From: DASXKD01 sp963707905
GTDB lineage: Bacteria; Actinomycetota; Actinomycetes; Streptosporangiales; Streptosporangiaceae
Direction: 5' to 3'
Assembly: GCA_963707905.1 (NCBI GenBank)
Contig: CAVPSA010000028.1
Location: forward strand, 1 to 64,000
Length of the DNA stretch: 64,000 nucleotides
Positions 24,410-32,561 of this stretch are shown in pieces (position 1 is the stretch's first letter; each line of letters begins with the position of its first letter). The notes below the pieces were generated by a model, which saw nothing but the letters and a program-made list of their open reading frames with translations, ran no database searches and was not told where the DNA came from. The position numbers were made by a program, and so were the translations under genes.

Positions 24410-25933
24410 ATGAGCACGGCGGGCGCTGCCGCGGGCAGTGGGCGGGCTGATGGCCGCCGCCACTGGCTCGCCCGCCGGACGTTGCGCGGGCGGCTGATCG
24501 CGGGGCTGCTTGCCCTGCTGGCGGTGGCCTGCGCCGCCGTCGGCGCCGTCACCTACGTGTCGCTGCACGGCTATCTGCTGGGCCAGCTCGACCAGCAGCT
24601 CATGCAGGCGAGCGAGCGGTACCAGGCCTGCCTGGGCCTCCCGCCGCCAGGCCACGACGGTGACAACGAGCCCGGGGCACCGCACAACTCGGCGTCCGAC
24701 TGCGCGCAGCAGCAGGAGCAGCAGACGTTCAGCGCCCAGGTCAGGAACGGCGTACTCACCAACACCCACGTCTCCTACGGCAACTGCACGCTGTCGCACG
24801 CGGACAAGGCGGTGCTCACCGCGTATCCGGCCGGCGCCCAGCCGTTCACCAGCGAGCTGTCCACACTCGGCGACTACCGGCTGCTGGCGGTACACGACCC
24901 CGGATCCGGCGTCACCTACCTCACCGGCTTGCCGATGACCCAGGTGAACTCCACCCTGCGCCAGGTCGCGGTCGTCGAGATCGTGGTGTTCGCCGCCGCC
25001 TTGCTGCTCACCGGAGTGCTGGGCACCGGGTTTGTGCGGCTGTCGCTGCGGCCGCTGCGCCGGGTGGCGGCCACCGCGACCCGGGTGGCCGAGCGGCCGC
25101 TGGCCAGCGGTGAGGTCACCCTGCCCGAGCGGGTGCCCGACGCCGATCCGCGTACCGAGGTCGGCCAGGTCGGCTCCGCGTTCAACCGGATGCTCGGCCA
25201 CGTCGAGGCGGCACTGGCCCGCCGCGCGGCCAGCGAGGCACGGCTGCGCCGGTTCGCCGCCGACGCCAGCCACGAGCTGCGCACCCCGCTGGCGGCCATC
25301 CGCGGCTACGCCGAACTCGCCCGCCGGCATCCCGGCCCGGTGCCCGGTGACATCGCCCACGCGCTGGGCCGGGTGGAGTCGGAGTCGGCGCGGATGAGCG
25401 TGCTGGTCGACGAGCTGCTGCTGCTCGCCCAGCTCGACGCGGGCCGCCCGCTGGCCAAGGAGCCGGTGGACCTGACCCGGCTGGCCATCGACGCCGCCAG
25501 CGACGCCCGGGCGGCCAGCCAGGACCACCGCTGGGTGCTTGAGCTGCCGGACGAGCCGGTACTGGTGGAAGGCGACGAGCACCGCCTGCACCAGGTGCTC
25601 GCCAACCTGATGAGCAACGCGGCGAAGCACACCCCGGAGGGGACCACCGTCACGGTCTCGCTCACCACGAGCGAGAACCCGCCGGCCGTGCGGATGAGCG
25701 TCACCGACAGCGGCCCCGGTATCCCGGCGGAACTGCAGCCTGCCCTGTTCGAGCGGTTCGTCCGCGGCGACTCCGCCCGCTCCAACGCTGGCACAAGTAC
25801 CGGTCTCGGCCTGGCCATCGTGCAGGCGGTCACGACCGCGCACGGCGGCAGCGTGAGCGTCGCCAGCCGCCCCGGGTGCACCAGTTTCGTGATCACCCTG
25901 CCCCGGCTGACCTCGGTCGCCGCGCGCGCCTGA
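24410..25933 (+). CDS. sensor histidine kinase
   Basis: 507 residues: membrane span 1 (LIAGLLALLAVACAAVGAV), a roughly 140-residue extracytoplasmic sensor with three Cys (QACLGL, SDCAQQ, NCTLS), span 2 (VVEIVVFAAALLLTGVLG), HAMP, H-box DASHELRTPLAAI, N-box VLANLMSNAAKHTPEG, and DSGPGIP/TGLGLAIV. Intact, unlike the kinase at 1298. Cysteines outside the membrane could make it redox-responsive, which would suit its neighbours; that is inference. Confidence 0.88.
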   Translation: MSTAGAAAGSGRADGRRHWLARRTLRGRLIAGLLALLAVACAAVGAVTYVSLHGYLLGQLDQQLMQASERYQACLGLPPPGHDGDNEPGAPHNSASDCAQQQEQQTFSAQVRNGVLTNTHVSYGNCTLSHADKAVLTAYPAGAQPFTSELSTLGDYRLLAVHDPGSGVTYLTGLPMTQVNSTLRQVAVVEIVVFAAALLLTGVLGTGFVRLSLRPLRRVAATATRVAERPLASGEVTLPERVPDADPRTEVGQVGSAFNRMLGHVEAALARRAASEARLRRFAADASHELRTPLAAIRGYAELARRHPGPVPGDIAHALGRVESESARMSVLVDELLLLAQLDAGRPLAKEPVDLTRLAIDAASDARAASQDHRWVLELPDEPVLVEGDEHRLHQVLANLMSNAAKHTPEGTTVTVSLTTSENPPAVRMSVTDSGPGIPAELQPALFERFVRGDSARSNAGTSTGLGLAIVQAVTTAHGGSVSVASRPGCTSFVITLPRLTSVAARA

Positions 25934-25983
25934 GCCGCCCCGCTCGCCGTACGACCTGACCAGGGCCCGCTGAGCAACGGGCG

Positions 25984-26024
25984 CGGCCCGGCCCCGGGCA
26001 CCGTGAGGTGCCGGGGCCGGGCCG
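25984..26024. terminator. bidirectional hairpin terminator
   Basis: An 18-bp stem with one bulged base (CGGCCCGGCCCCGGGCACC against GGTGCCGGGGCCGGGCCG) and a GTGA loop lies between the convergent kinase and protease genes. Confidence 0.65.
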
Positions 26025-26031
26025 TGACCGG

Positions 26032-26832
26032 TTAGTTGGCGCGCAGCCAGGTGTCGCTGAAACTGCCGCCACCGGACAGCGAGGACGTCTGGTCCTTCAA
26101 CCGCCCGCTGTTGTCCACCATGTCGATCTGCGTCGGGCCGAAGCCGCCAATCGGCGAGCCGTTCGCCGTGGAGTTGCTGAAGTTCACCGTGCCGAAGTTG
26201 GCCAGCGGCAGGATCCCGCCGCTGGCGGTGCAGCAGGGCGCCTCGGCGATGACCTCGGCCGAGGAGTTCGCCGCGCCGCTGAGCGACTTGTTGACGGTGT
26301 GCTTCCAGCCCTGCGTGATGTCCTGCAGCACCAGGGTGTAGCTGCTGCCGCCGTTGAACGTCACCGACCCGAAGAACTTGTCGCCGGGCCGCACGGTGTT
26401 GCTGAAGTTCACCGGGAACGCCGGGTACATCTCATACCAGGAGTAGTACACGGGGCTGCCGCCGGAGCAGTCCACCTCGCTGCCGGTCTGCTCCACGGTG
26501 CTGCTGTTGAAGCCGTCCAGGCCGACCCAGAAGCTGGAATACCTCGTGGCACTGGTGCAGTGCCCGGTCGGCTCCGTCCAGTTCGCCGACACGCTGGTGA
26601 AACTCCCCGTGGCCGCATACCCGGACCAGTTCGTGGACTGGGACTGGTTACGCGGGAAACCGTGCCTGGCCAGCGGGCTGCCCGGCCGGATCATGCGGCC
26701 ACCCGGCCGGATGTGCTGCGCGGCAGCGGGGGCGTGCGGTGCCCTCCCGGCCGCCGCCGCGGGGGCGCTGGCGGCCAGCGAGCCGATGACCAGGGCGGCC
26801 CCGGCAAGAGGAATGCACCATCTGCGTACCAT
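26032..26832 (-). CDS. secreted G1-family glutamic endopeptidase (eqolisin), copy 1
   Basis: 266 residues with a signal peptide (RRWCIPLAGAALVIGSLAASAP) and an eqolisin domain: NWSGYAATG, SSFWVGLDGFN, VEQTGSEVDC with the catalytic Gln, WYEMYPAFPVNF, and SAEVIAEAPCC with the catalytic Glu. Eqolisins are acid-active peptidases, common in fungi and found in some bacteria. ATG 26830-26832 follows AAGGAG. The paralogue at 29982-30764 shares the whole architecture. Confidence 0.85.
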   Translation of the reverse strand: MVRRWCIPLAGAALVIGSLAASAPAAAAGRAPHAPAAAQHIRPGGRMIRPGSPLARHGFPRNQSQSTNWSGYAATGSFTSVSANWTEPTGHCTSATRYSSFWVGLDGFNSSTVEQTGSEVDCSGGSPVYYSWYEMYPAFPVNFSNTVRPGDKFFGSVTFNGGSSYTLVLQDITQGWKHTVNKSLSGAANSSAEVIAEAPCCTASGGILPLANFGTVNFSNSTANGSPIGGFGPTQIDMVDNSGRLKDQTSSLSGGGSFSDTWLRAN

Positions 26833-26917
26833 TCGCGCTCCTTCGTGAGTAGCGGGGACAGTCACGGCGGAACGGCCCGATGCGCGGCCCCGTAACGCCG
26901 TGCCTGCATTGGGTCAC

Positions 26918-26930
26918 CGCGACCGTACGA
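26918..26930 (-). promoter_or_regulatory. element shared upstream of both eqolisin genes
   Basis: CGCGACCGTACGA here and GCGACCGTATGA at 30848-30859 lie 84-86 bp before the two protease starts; GTCACGGCGGAA is also conserved nearer each gene. Read on the coding strand TACGGTCGC may overlap the promoter or be a regulator site. Confidence 0.35.
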
Positions 26931-27040
26931 TTGCCTGGGTCATCCATTGGCAATCTCAGGGCAAAGCTGTCGTATCTAGTTACGTTTCCCCAGCTCAAGC
27001 CGTTTCAGCGGCACGACCTGGCCGCGCCGCCGGCGCATGG

Positions 27041-27901
27041 CTAGGCCCGGGCGCAGGCCGCCCGGTAGGCGCCCGGGGTGATCCCGTAGCAGCGCCGGAA
27101 CCAGCGGGTGAGGTGCGCCTGGTCGGCGAACCCGCTCGCTGCGGCGGCATCGGCAACGGCCACGCCGTCGGCCAGGGCCCGGCGGGCCGCGCGCAGCCGC
27201 AGCAGACGCTGGTATTCGCTGGGGGGCAGGCCGTAGCGGCTGCGGAAGGCACGGTAGGCCACGAACCGGCTGCAGCCCGCCACCGCGGCCAGGTCGGCGA
27301 GCGTGGCCGCCGCGGCACCGCCATCGTGCAGGAACGCGCGGATCCGGTCGGCGGCGGCCGCCTGATCCCAGGCGGTCAGCCCGGTGGCGGGTCCCGCCCG
27401 GGGCAGGTCCTGGCGCGGGCCACTCACGTGCCGGGCGGCGAGCGCGGCCACGGCGGCGAGCCGTTCGGACTGCTCCAGTGGGCTGGCCGGCTCGGTGAGC
27501 GACCGGTGCAGCCGCCGCAGCGCCGCCGCGAGCGCCGGGTCGGTGAGCACCGGCGCGGCGAACAGCGGCATGCCAGTCGCGGCCCCGGTGAGGTCGGTGA
27601 GCAGGCCGGTCAGCAGGGCGGGGGCCAGGTGGATCATCCGGTAGCTGAAGCCGGTTCCGGTGGCGGCGTGACCGTCATGCGGATCGTCGGGGTTGAAGGC
27701 CATCACCAGGCCGGCCGTGCTGACGTGCCCCGCGCCGCGGCAGGTGAACGCCTGCGCCCCGGACTCGGTCAGGCCGAGCGAGTAGGTGTCGTGGCTGTGC
27801 CGGTGGTAGACGTGACCGCGGAACCGGGCGTGCATCGCCTCAACCTGCCCGTCCGCCGACCGCCAGTACCGCGCCCAGTCCTCACCCGGTGCCTGTCCCA
27901 C
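27041..27901 (-). CDS. AraC-family transcriptional regulator
   Basis: 286 residues from GTG 27899-27901. An N-terminal cupin-like sensor (HRHSHDTYSLGLTESG, MAFNPDDPHDG) is followed by two helix-turn-helix units: LADLAAVAGCSRFVAYRAFRSRYG and VADAAAASGFADQAHLTRWFRRCYG, the AraC signature. Divergent from a DUF2000 gene, a frequent pairing. Confidence 0.88.
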   Translation of the reverse strand: MGQAPGEDWARYWRSADGQVEAMHARFRGHVYHRHSHDTYSLGLTESGAQAFTCRGAGHVSTAGLVMAFNPDDPHDGHAATGTGFSYRMIHLAPALLTGLLTDLTGAATGMPLFAAPVLTDPALAAALRRLHRSLTEPASPLEQSERLAAVAALAARHVSGPRQDLPRAGPATGLTAWDQAAAADRIRAFLHDGGAAAATLADLAAVAGCSRFVAYRAFRSRYGLPPSEYQRLLRLRAARRALADGVAVADAAAASGFADQAHLTRWFRRCYGITPGAYRAACARA

Positions 27902-27966
27902 CCAGCCAGTATGCCGGCGCTCCAGCGTTCAAGACACCGGCCCACGTGCCCGGGGATCCTGGGTGC

Positions 27967-28377
27967 ATGCGTTTCGACACGAAGATCGCGATAGCGGTGC
28001 GGTCCGACCTCGCGGTCTGGCAGAAACTGAACGTGACGGCCTTCCTCGCCAGCGGGATCGCGGCGGGGATCGACGAGGTCGCGGGCAAGCCCTACGAGGA
28101 CGGCTCGGGCAACCGCTACCTGGAGATGTTCCGCCAGCCCGTGCTCGTTTACACCGGGCAGGCCGAGGCGCTGGCCGCGGTCAGGGAGCGGGCCGTCACG
28201 CGGGGCATGCCTGCCGCCGTCTACACCGAGGAAATGTTCGCCACCGGAGATGACGATGCCAACCGGGCCGCCGTGCAGGCCGTCGCCGCCGGAGACATGA
28301 TGCTGGCCGGGATCGCCGTCTACGGCCCGCGCAACGCCGTGGACAAGGTCTGCCGCGGCCTGGTCCTGCACCCGTAG
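27967..28377 (+). CDS. DUF2000-family protein
   Basis: 136 residues starting MRFDTKIAIAVRSDLAVWQKLNVTAFLASGIA, with KPYEDGSGNRYLEMFRQPVLVY and MPAAVYTEEMFATG. This matches the DUF2000 family (peptidyl-tRNA hydrolase-like fold), whose function is unsettled. Likely controlled by the divergent AraC regulator 65 bp away. Confidence 0.8.
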   Translation: MRFDTKIAIAVRSDLAVWQKLNVTAFLASGIAAGIDEVAGKPYEDGSGNRYLEMFRQPVLVYTGQAEALAAVRERAVTRGMPAAVYTEEMFATGDDDANRAAVQAVAAGDMMLAGIAVYGPRNAVDKVCRGLVLHP

Positions 28378-28437
28378 CCAGCCTGAGCGGTCAGCGCCGG
28401 GAGCGCGGCCAGCGCCGTGTCCGAAGCGCCGGCCGTG

Positions 28438-28638
28438 TCAGAATCCTGTGCGCGATGGCGCGAGGCTTTCCGTGCTCGCCAGCTGAGCACGATTTCGCCG
28501 TTTCCCGCTGGTCTCCGGCCGCCGGGGCCGGCGCGGCCGCGGCGCGGCGAGTGCGATGGCCAGTACCGCCGCCGTGACGATCAGTGCGCATGCCGCCGCC
28601 GCGGTTACCCGCCGGCTCAGGCCAGCTCGCCATGCCAT
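28438..28638 (-). CDS. small single-pass membrane protein (66 aa)
   Basis: ATG 28636-28638 preceded by GGGGGA. A basic start (WRAGLSRR) precedes one membrane span (VTAAAACALIVTAAVLAIALAA) and a Pro/Arg-rich tail. An AT-rich patch with TATAAGT on the same strand lies about 70 bp upstream and could be its promoter. No family recognised. Confidence 0.4.
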   Translation of the reverse strand: MAWRAGLSRRVTAAAACALIVTAAVLAIALAAPRPRRPRRPETSGKRRNRAQLASTESLAPSRTGF

Positions 28639-28756
28639 TGGTTCCCCCGATGTGTGACTGTTTCTCAGCGGCCCGTATAACTACCGCTAGTCATCACACG
28701 GCTACTTATAGTCTAGGGATTACCCTGTGCCTACGTTTCGACACGCCCGTCCGTGA

Positions 28757-29653
28757 TCACCCTCGGCGGCCGGCCAGGTCCAGAAGGTCGTCGAGGATGG
28801 CACCGAAGGTATCGACCAGGGTCAGGTGGCCCTCGCCGGGCAGCAGGTGAGCCCGGGCACCAGGGATGTGCGCGGCCAGCCACTGGCCGTGCGGCCAGGG
28901 CACCATCATGTCCTGATCGCCCTGCCAGACCGCGACCGGAGCACCCGTGCCCGCAGCTGCCATCGTGAAGCCCCAGTCGGTGATGAAGGCGAGATCATCG
29001 TCGCGCCAGCCGGCCACCCCGCCCGCCACCGCGGCACGGAACGAGGCCGCCAGGTAGTCGGCGAATTCCCCGGTCACGGCCGCCTTGTCGGCCGCCGACA
29101 CCAGGTCCCCCAGGCCCGCCGCCACGTCGGCGCCGGTTATCGAGGCCATCTCCCGCGCGGCTGGCTCCAGGAAGCTGGTCAGCGCCTCCGGCCCGGCCAG
29201 GGCCGCCTGGAACTCCGCCAGGTTCTCCGCTCCCATCCCGTGCCACCAGTCCAGGCCCTCTGCCTGGTACGGGGCCGCTCCGGCCATGGTGGCGGCGGCC
29301 AGGCACCGGCCAGGCAGCAGGGCGGCGCAGGCCAGCGCGTGCGGGCCGCCCCCCGACCAGCCGACGGTCACGAACTCGCCTGCGCCCAGGGCGTCAAGAA
29401 CCGCCGCGAGGTCGGCGGCGGCAGCGCAGACCTGCCGGCCCGGGTCCGGCGCGGAGCCTTCGTACCCGGGCCGGGCGTAGAGAACCAGGCGCAGGCCGCG
29501 CTCGGCAACCGCCGCGGCGATGGCCGGGGCGGCCATCAGCCCGGCGGGAGTCCCGTTGTGCAGCACGACAGGGAGCCCGCCCGGCGGGCCGCTGACCAGC
29601 GCTTCGAGTTGCCGCCCCGCGGCGGCCCGGACGGTTACCTGCTCCGCGGTCAT
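28757..29653 (-). CDS. alpha/beta hydrolase
   Basis: 298 residues from ATG 29651-29653. Oxyanion motif LHNGTPAG, YARPGYEGSA, nucleophile elbow VGWSGGGPHALA, catalytic Asp in VWQGDQDMMVP and His in LLPGEGHLTL: a complete catalytic triad. Substrate unknown. An in-frame upstream ATG at 29692 is less likely because it would add a leader not usual in the family. Confidence 0.85.
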   Translation of the reverse strand: MTAEQVTVRAAAGRQLEALVSGPPGGLPVVLHNGTPAGLMAAPAIAAAVAERGLRLVLYARPGYEGSAPDPGRQVCAAAADLAAVLDALGAGEFVTVGWSGGGPHALACAALLPGRCLAAATMAGAAPYQAEGLDWWHGMGAENLAEFQAALAGPEALTSFLEPAAREMASITGADVAAGLGDLVSAADKAAVTGEFADYLAASFRAAVAGGVAGWRDDDLAFITDWGFTMAAAGTGAPVAVWQGDQDMMVPWPHGQWLAAHIPGARAHLLPGEGHLTLVDTFGAILDDLLDLAGRRG

Positions 29654-29730
29654 ACCTGGACTATATGGGTGGCCTCCCGGGCCGTACTGCACGGAGCAAG
29701 GCCACCGGTGCCCGAGGCTCTAGCCAACAC

Positions 29731-29774
29731 GGCCGAGCGGCTCCCGCGACTCCAGTCGCGGGAGCCGCTCGGCC
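29731..29774. terminator. perfect 21-bp inverted repeat
   Basis: GGCCGAGCGGCTCCCGCGAC plus T (29731-29751) is the exact reverse complement of 29754-29774, separated by two bases. Placed upstream of the hydrolase start and downstream of nothing on the other strand, it may end transcription from the eqolisin side or belong to the adjacent repeat cluster. Confidence 0.5.
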
Positions 29775-29800
29775 AGCGGGGGTTCCCGGGGGTCGCCTCC

Positions 29801-29980
29801 CAGGCCAGCACGCGCGATGAGGCCTGCCGGCTTGCCGGCCAGGCGTCATCGGCGCCCCGGGGGGTTCCAGGGGGGTCGCTCCCCCAGGCCAGCACGCGCG
29901 ATGAGGCCTGCCGGCTTGCCGGCCAGGCGTCATCGGCGCCCCGGGGGGTTCCAGGGGGGTCGCTCCCCCAGGCCAGCACT
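29801..29980. repeat. 84-bp tandem repeat, two full copies plus partial
   Basis: Units start at 29801, 29885 and (partial) 29969 with exact 84-bp spacing; each begins CAGGCCAGCACGCGCGATGA, contains GCCGGCTTGCCGGC and ends in GGGGGGTTCCAGGGGGGTCG followed by CTCCCC. The last part is the inverted form of the dispersed repeat's GGAACCCCCC. No spacers as in CRISPR. The array abuts the stop of eqolisin copy 2. Confidence 0.85.
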
Positions 29981-29981
29981 G

Positions 29982-30764
29982 TCAGGTGCTGTGCAGCCAC
30001 TTCACGCTGAAGTTCTTGCCGCTGCTGAGCGCGGACACCGAGTCCTTCGCGCGGCCGCTGCCGTTCACCATGGTGATCTTGACGGCGTGAGCCTTGCTTA
30101 TCGCCGCCCCGTCCACCGCCGCGTTGCTGAACTGAACGGTGCCGAAGTTGGTCAGCGGCAGGATGCCGCCTGACGAGGAGGGCGCCTCGGCGATGACCTC
30201 CGCGGAGGCGTTCTTCGCGCTGTTGAGGGTCTTGTGGATCGTGTGGGACCAGCCACTGCTGGTGTCCTTCAGCACCAGGGTGTAGTGGCCGCCGCCGGTG
30301 AAGGTGACCGACCCGGTGAAGTGGTCGCCCGGCCGCACCGGGCTGGCGAAGTTAACCGGGAACGCGGGGAACATCTCATACCAGCCGAAGTACTGGGCGT
30401 GCCCGCCGACGCAGTCCACCTCGCTGCCGGTCTGCTCCACGGTCTGGCTGCCGAAGCCGTCGAGGCCGACCCAGAAGCTGGAGAACGTGCGGCTGCTCGT
30501 GCAGTGCCCGGTGGGCTCGACCCAGCTCGCCGAGACTTTCTTGTAGGTCTTGCCGTGGGCCGCGTAGCCGGACCAGTTCTGGGATTCCACGGCGTGACTG
30601 GGCCGGCCGCGAGCAACCATCGGGGCGGTGCCGTGCATGGCGGGCCGGATCAGGTGGATGGTGGGCCCGGCGGGGTGGCTGCTGGCGGCTGCGGGGGCGG
30701 ACGCGGCAAGCGCGCCGCCGGCCAGGGCCAGCCCAGCCAGGGGGATGCACCATCTGCGTAGCAT
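29982..30764 (-). CDS. secreted G1-family glutamic endopeptidase (eqolisin), copy 2
   Basis: 260 residues; signal peptide RRWCIPLAGLALAGGALAASAP, then NWSGYAAHG, SSFWVGLDGFG, Q111 in VEQTGSEVDC and E189 in SAEVIAEAP, matching copy 1 throughout. ATG 30762-30764 follows AAGGAG. Copy 1 and copy 2 are separated by three unrelated genes and a repeat cluster, so the duplication is not tandem. An acid-active secreted protease is expected. Confidence 0.85.
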   Translation of the reverse strand: MLRRWCIPLAGLALAGGALAASAPAAASSHPAGPTIHLIRPAMHGTAPMVARGRPSHAVESQNWSGYAAHGKTYKKVSASWVEPTGHCTSSRTFSSFWVGLDGFGSQTVEQTGSEVDCVGGHAQYFGWYEMFPAFPVNFASPVRPGDHFTGSVTFTGGGHYTLVLKDTSSGWSHTIHKTLNSAKNASAEVIAEAPSSSGGILPLTNFGTVQFSNAAVDGAAISKAHAVKITMVNGSGRAKDSVSALSSGKNFSVKWLHST

Positions 30765-30961
30765 TCGGGCTCCTTCGTGAGTGCGGGCAGGCAGTCACGG
30801 CGGAATGAGCCGGCTATCACCCTTCGGCCGTGGCTGCGGGGGTCTGCGCGACCGTATGACGGGTGAGAGTAATCGGTGGGTCAGAAAAAAGTAAAGCTCT
30901 GGTAATTCATTTCCCATGGAATGGGATACGGCGATGACGCCAGCGGCTGCTGGCCGGTGCG

Positions 30962-32503
30962 TCAGGAGCGCGGCTGCTCCCCGGTCTCGGTGAACCTATC
31001 CATGATCATGGACTCGCCACGGAACAGCGGCGTGCGCCGTACTCGCCGCTCGATCGAGGCGGCCGACATGGTGTACCCGAGGAACAGCAGGAGCGAGAAC
31101 GCCTGGAGCACGATCCACGGCCAGGGCGAGGAGAAGTTGGACAGGTACCAGTCGTTGAGCGCGTGCAGCACCGCGGCGATGGTCACACCGAAGAGGATCA
31201 GCGGTATCCGGCGCCGCGGGTAGTTGACCGCGATACCGATGAAGAACGCGGCGACCCCGGCCCAGATGGCGTGCTGGAACCCGTCGACGAACACCCGGTA
31301 GGCGAAGCTCAGTGCGCCGATGACCGCAGCGTTGGCGGAATGGTGCACGGCCGCCGCGGCGATGTGCTCGATCGCGATGGTGGTGTACTGCGACGCCTCC
31401 CGGACACCAAAGGTCAGCCCGGCGATGGTGCCGAGGAACATCCACATCCGGACGTCCAGCTTCACCGAGCGCAGCTTCAGCAGCCCCAGCGCGGCCACCA
31501 GGATCGGCAGTGCCTTGGTGATCTCCTCGTTGAACCCGACCAGCAGCGCGCCGGCCAGGCTCTTGGGGTTGAGCGCCGAGTTGACGCTGATCGTGATGAC
31601 GCTCATCCAGATCATCACCCAGATCACGATGCCCAGCCCGATCAGCAGTTCCTGCTTGCCGTACGGCTCCGGTGGCCGGATCAGCAGCCAGAACGCGACT
31701 CCCCACAGCGGCGCGACGTACAGGCTGTACGCCCAGCCGGGCGTGGTCAGGTTCCCCGACGAGGCGAACAGCGCCAGGAAGACCAGCGGGAGCAGCGCGT
31801 AGGCGATGACCAGCAGCCGCAGACCCTGGCGCCAGCCTGGGTCGGTCAGCCAGCTACGGACCGGGACCAGGATCTGGACCGCGGAGGCCAGTTCATCCCT
31901 GGCCTCGGCCGCCGCGCCGAGCCGCACGGGGGCCGGGATGCGCGGCATCGCCGCGGTGGCGGACGGGGTGGCCTGGCCCGGGTGCATGCCCGGTCCCGGC
32001 GGCGGCGCGCCGGCGCCCCAGCCCGCCGGAGGGGACGGCGCGGCCGGTGCTGCGGGGTCCACCGGCGGCACCGGCGCGGCGGGATCGGCGGGCGGTGCTG
32101 GCCTGGGGGGGCGGCCCCCCTGGAACCCCCCGGCGGTCTCAGGCCGCGTTCCTTCGCCACGCGGCCTGGGCTCTGCCGAGGTGACTGGGCCCAGGGCTGC
32201 CGCTCCGTCCGCTGGCTGGGACGGCTCGAGCCGGACCACCGGGCCGTGTGGTGAGGCGAGCGACAGTTCCACCGGCTCGGCCACAAGCAGCCTGGTGACC
32301 GAGCCGCCGCGCAGGAAGGTGCCGGCCCGGCCCAGGCCCTCGAACACCCAGCCGTCCGGCCCCCAGGCCAGCCGGGCGTGCTGCCTGGACACGGTCGGAT
32401 CGCTGACGACGACGTCGTTGTCGGTGCTGCGCCCGATCCTGACGGTCTGGCCCTGCTCGAAGCTGAATCGCTGGCCGTCCCAGCTCACCTGAAGCTCGTT
32501 CAC
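30962..32503 (-). CDS. FHA-domain PrsW-family membrane protease
   Basis: 513 residues from GTG 32501-32503. The N-terminal FHA domain (about 1-85) has VRIGRSTDNDVVVSDPTVSRQHARL, which binds phosphothreonine. A Pro/Ala linker follows (its part near 32108-32167 is a dispersed repeat copy), then eight or so membrane spans of a PrsW domain: GFNEEITKALPI (E-E-x-x-K), FGVREASQY, GFQHAIWAGV and HALNDWYL, the conserved catalytic/ligand residues. Phosphorylation-dependent control of intramembrane proteolysis is the obvious inference. PP2C gene lies 58 bp upstream. Confidence 0.85.
   Translation of the reverse strand: MNELQVSWDGQRFSFEQGQTVRIGRSTDNDVVVSDPTVSRQHARLAWGPDGWVFEGLGRAGTFLRGGSVTRLLVAEPVELSLASPHGPVVRLEPSQPADGAAALGPVTSAEPRPRGEGTRPETAGGFQGGRPPRPAPPADPAAPVPPVDPAAPAAPSPPAGWGAGAPPPGPGMHPGQATPSATAAMPRIPAPVRLGAAAEARDELASAVQILVPVRSWLTDPGWRQGLRLLVIAYALLPLVFLALFASSGNLTTPGWAYSLYVAPLWGVAFWLLIRPPEPYGKQELLIGLGIVIWVMIWMSVITISVNSALNPKSLAGALLVGFNEEITKALPILVAALGLLKLRSVKLDVRMWMFLGTIAGLTFGVREASQYTTIAIEHIAAAAVHHSANAAVIGALSFAYRVFVDGFQHAIWAGVAAFFIGIAVNYPRRRIPLILFGVTIAAVLHALNDWYLSNFSSPWPWIVLQAFSLLLFLGYTMSAASIERRVRRTPLFRGESMIMDRFTETGEQPRS
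32108..32167. repeat. dispersed repeat copy inside a coding sequence
   Basis: TGGAACCCCCCGGCGGTCTC followed by AGGCCGCGTTCCTTCGCCAC and GCGGCC parallels the intergenic copies at 19.7 and 21.3 kb. In the FHA-PrsW frame it encodes GEGTRPETAGGFQGGRPPRP, in the low-complexity linker; the intergenic array at 29.8-29.98 kb would read GGFQGGRSPRPA in one frame. Confidence 0.6.
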
Positions 32504-32561
32504 CGTTGGTGCCTTCCCGGGCGGCCGCACTGCCGTGCGGCGCCCGCCGCTGACCGCCAGA

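Noticed and set aside
23579..25843. 754-residue minus-strand frame over the response regulator and kinase
   Set aside because: Antisense shadow; both genes on the plus strand have complete motifs.
29801..29980. Possible CRISPR array
   Set aside because: Units are 84 bp, contiguous and without unique spacers, and there are no cas genes; it is a tandem repeat.
29817..30173. 118-residue frame with repeated GGFQGGRSPRPA
   Set aside because: It is translation of the 84-bp noncoding repeat running into the antisense of eqolisin copy 2; its resemblance to the PrsW linker is kept as a repeat observation.
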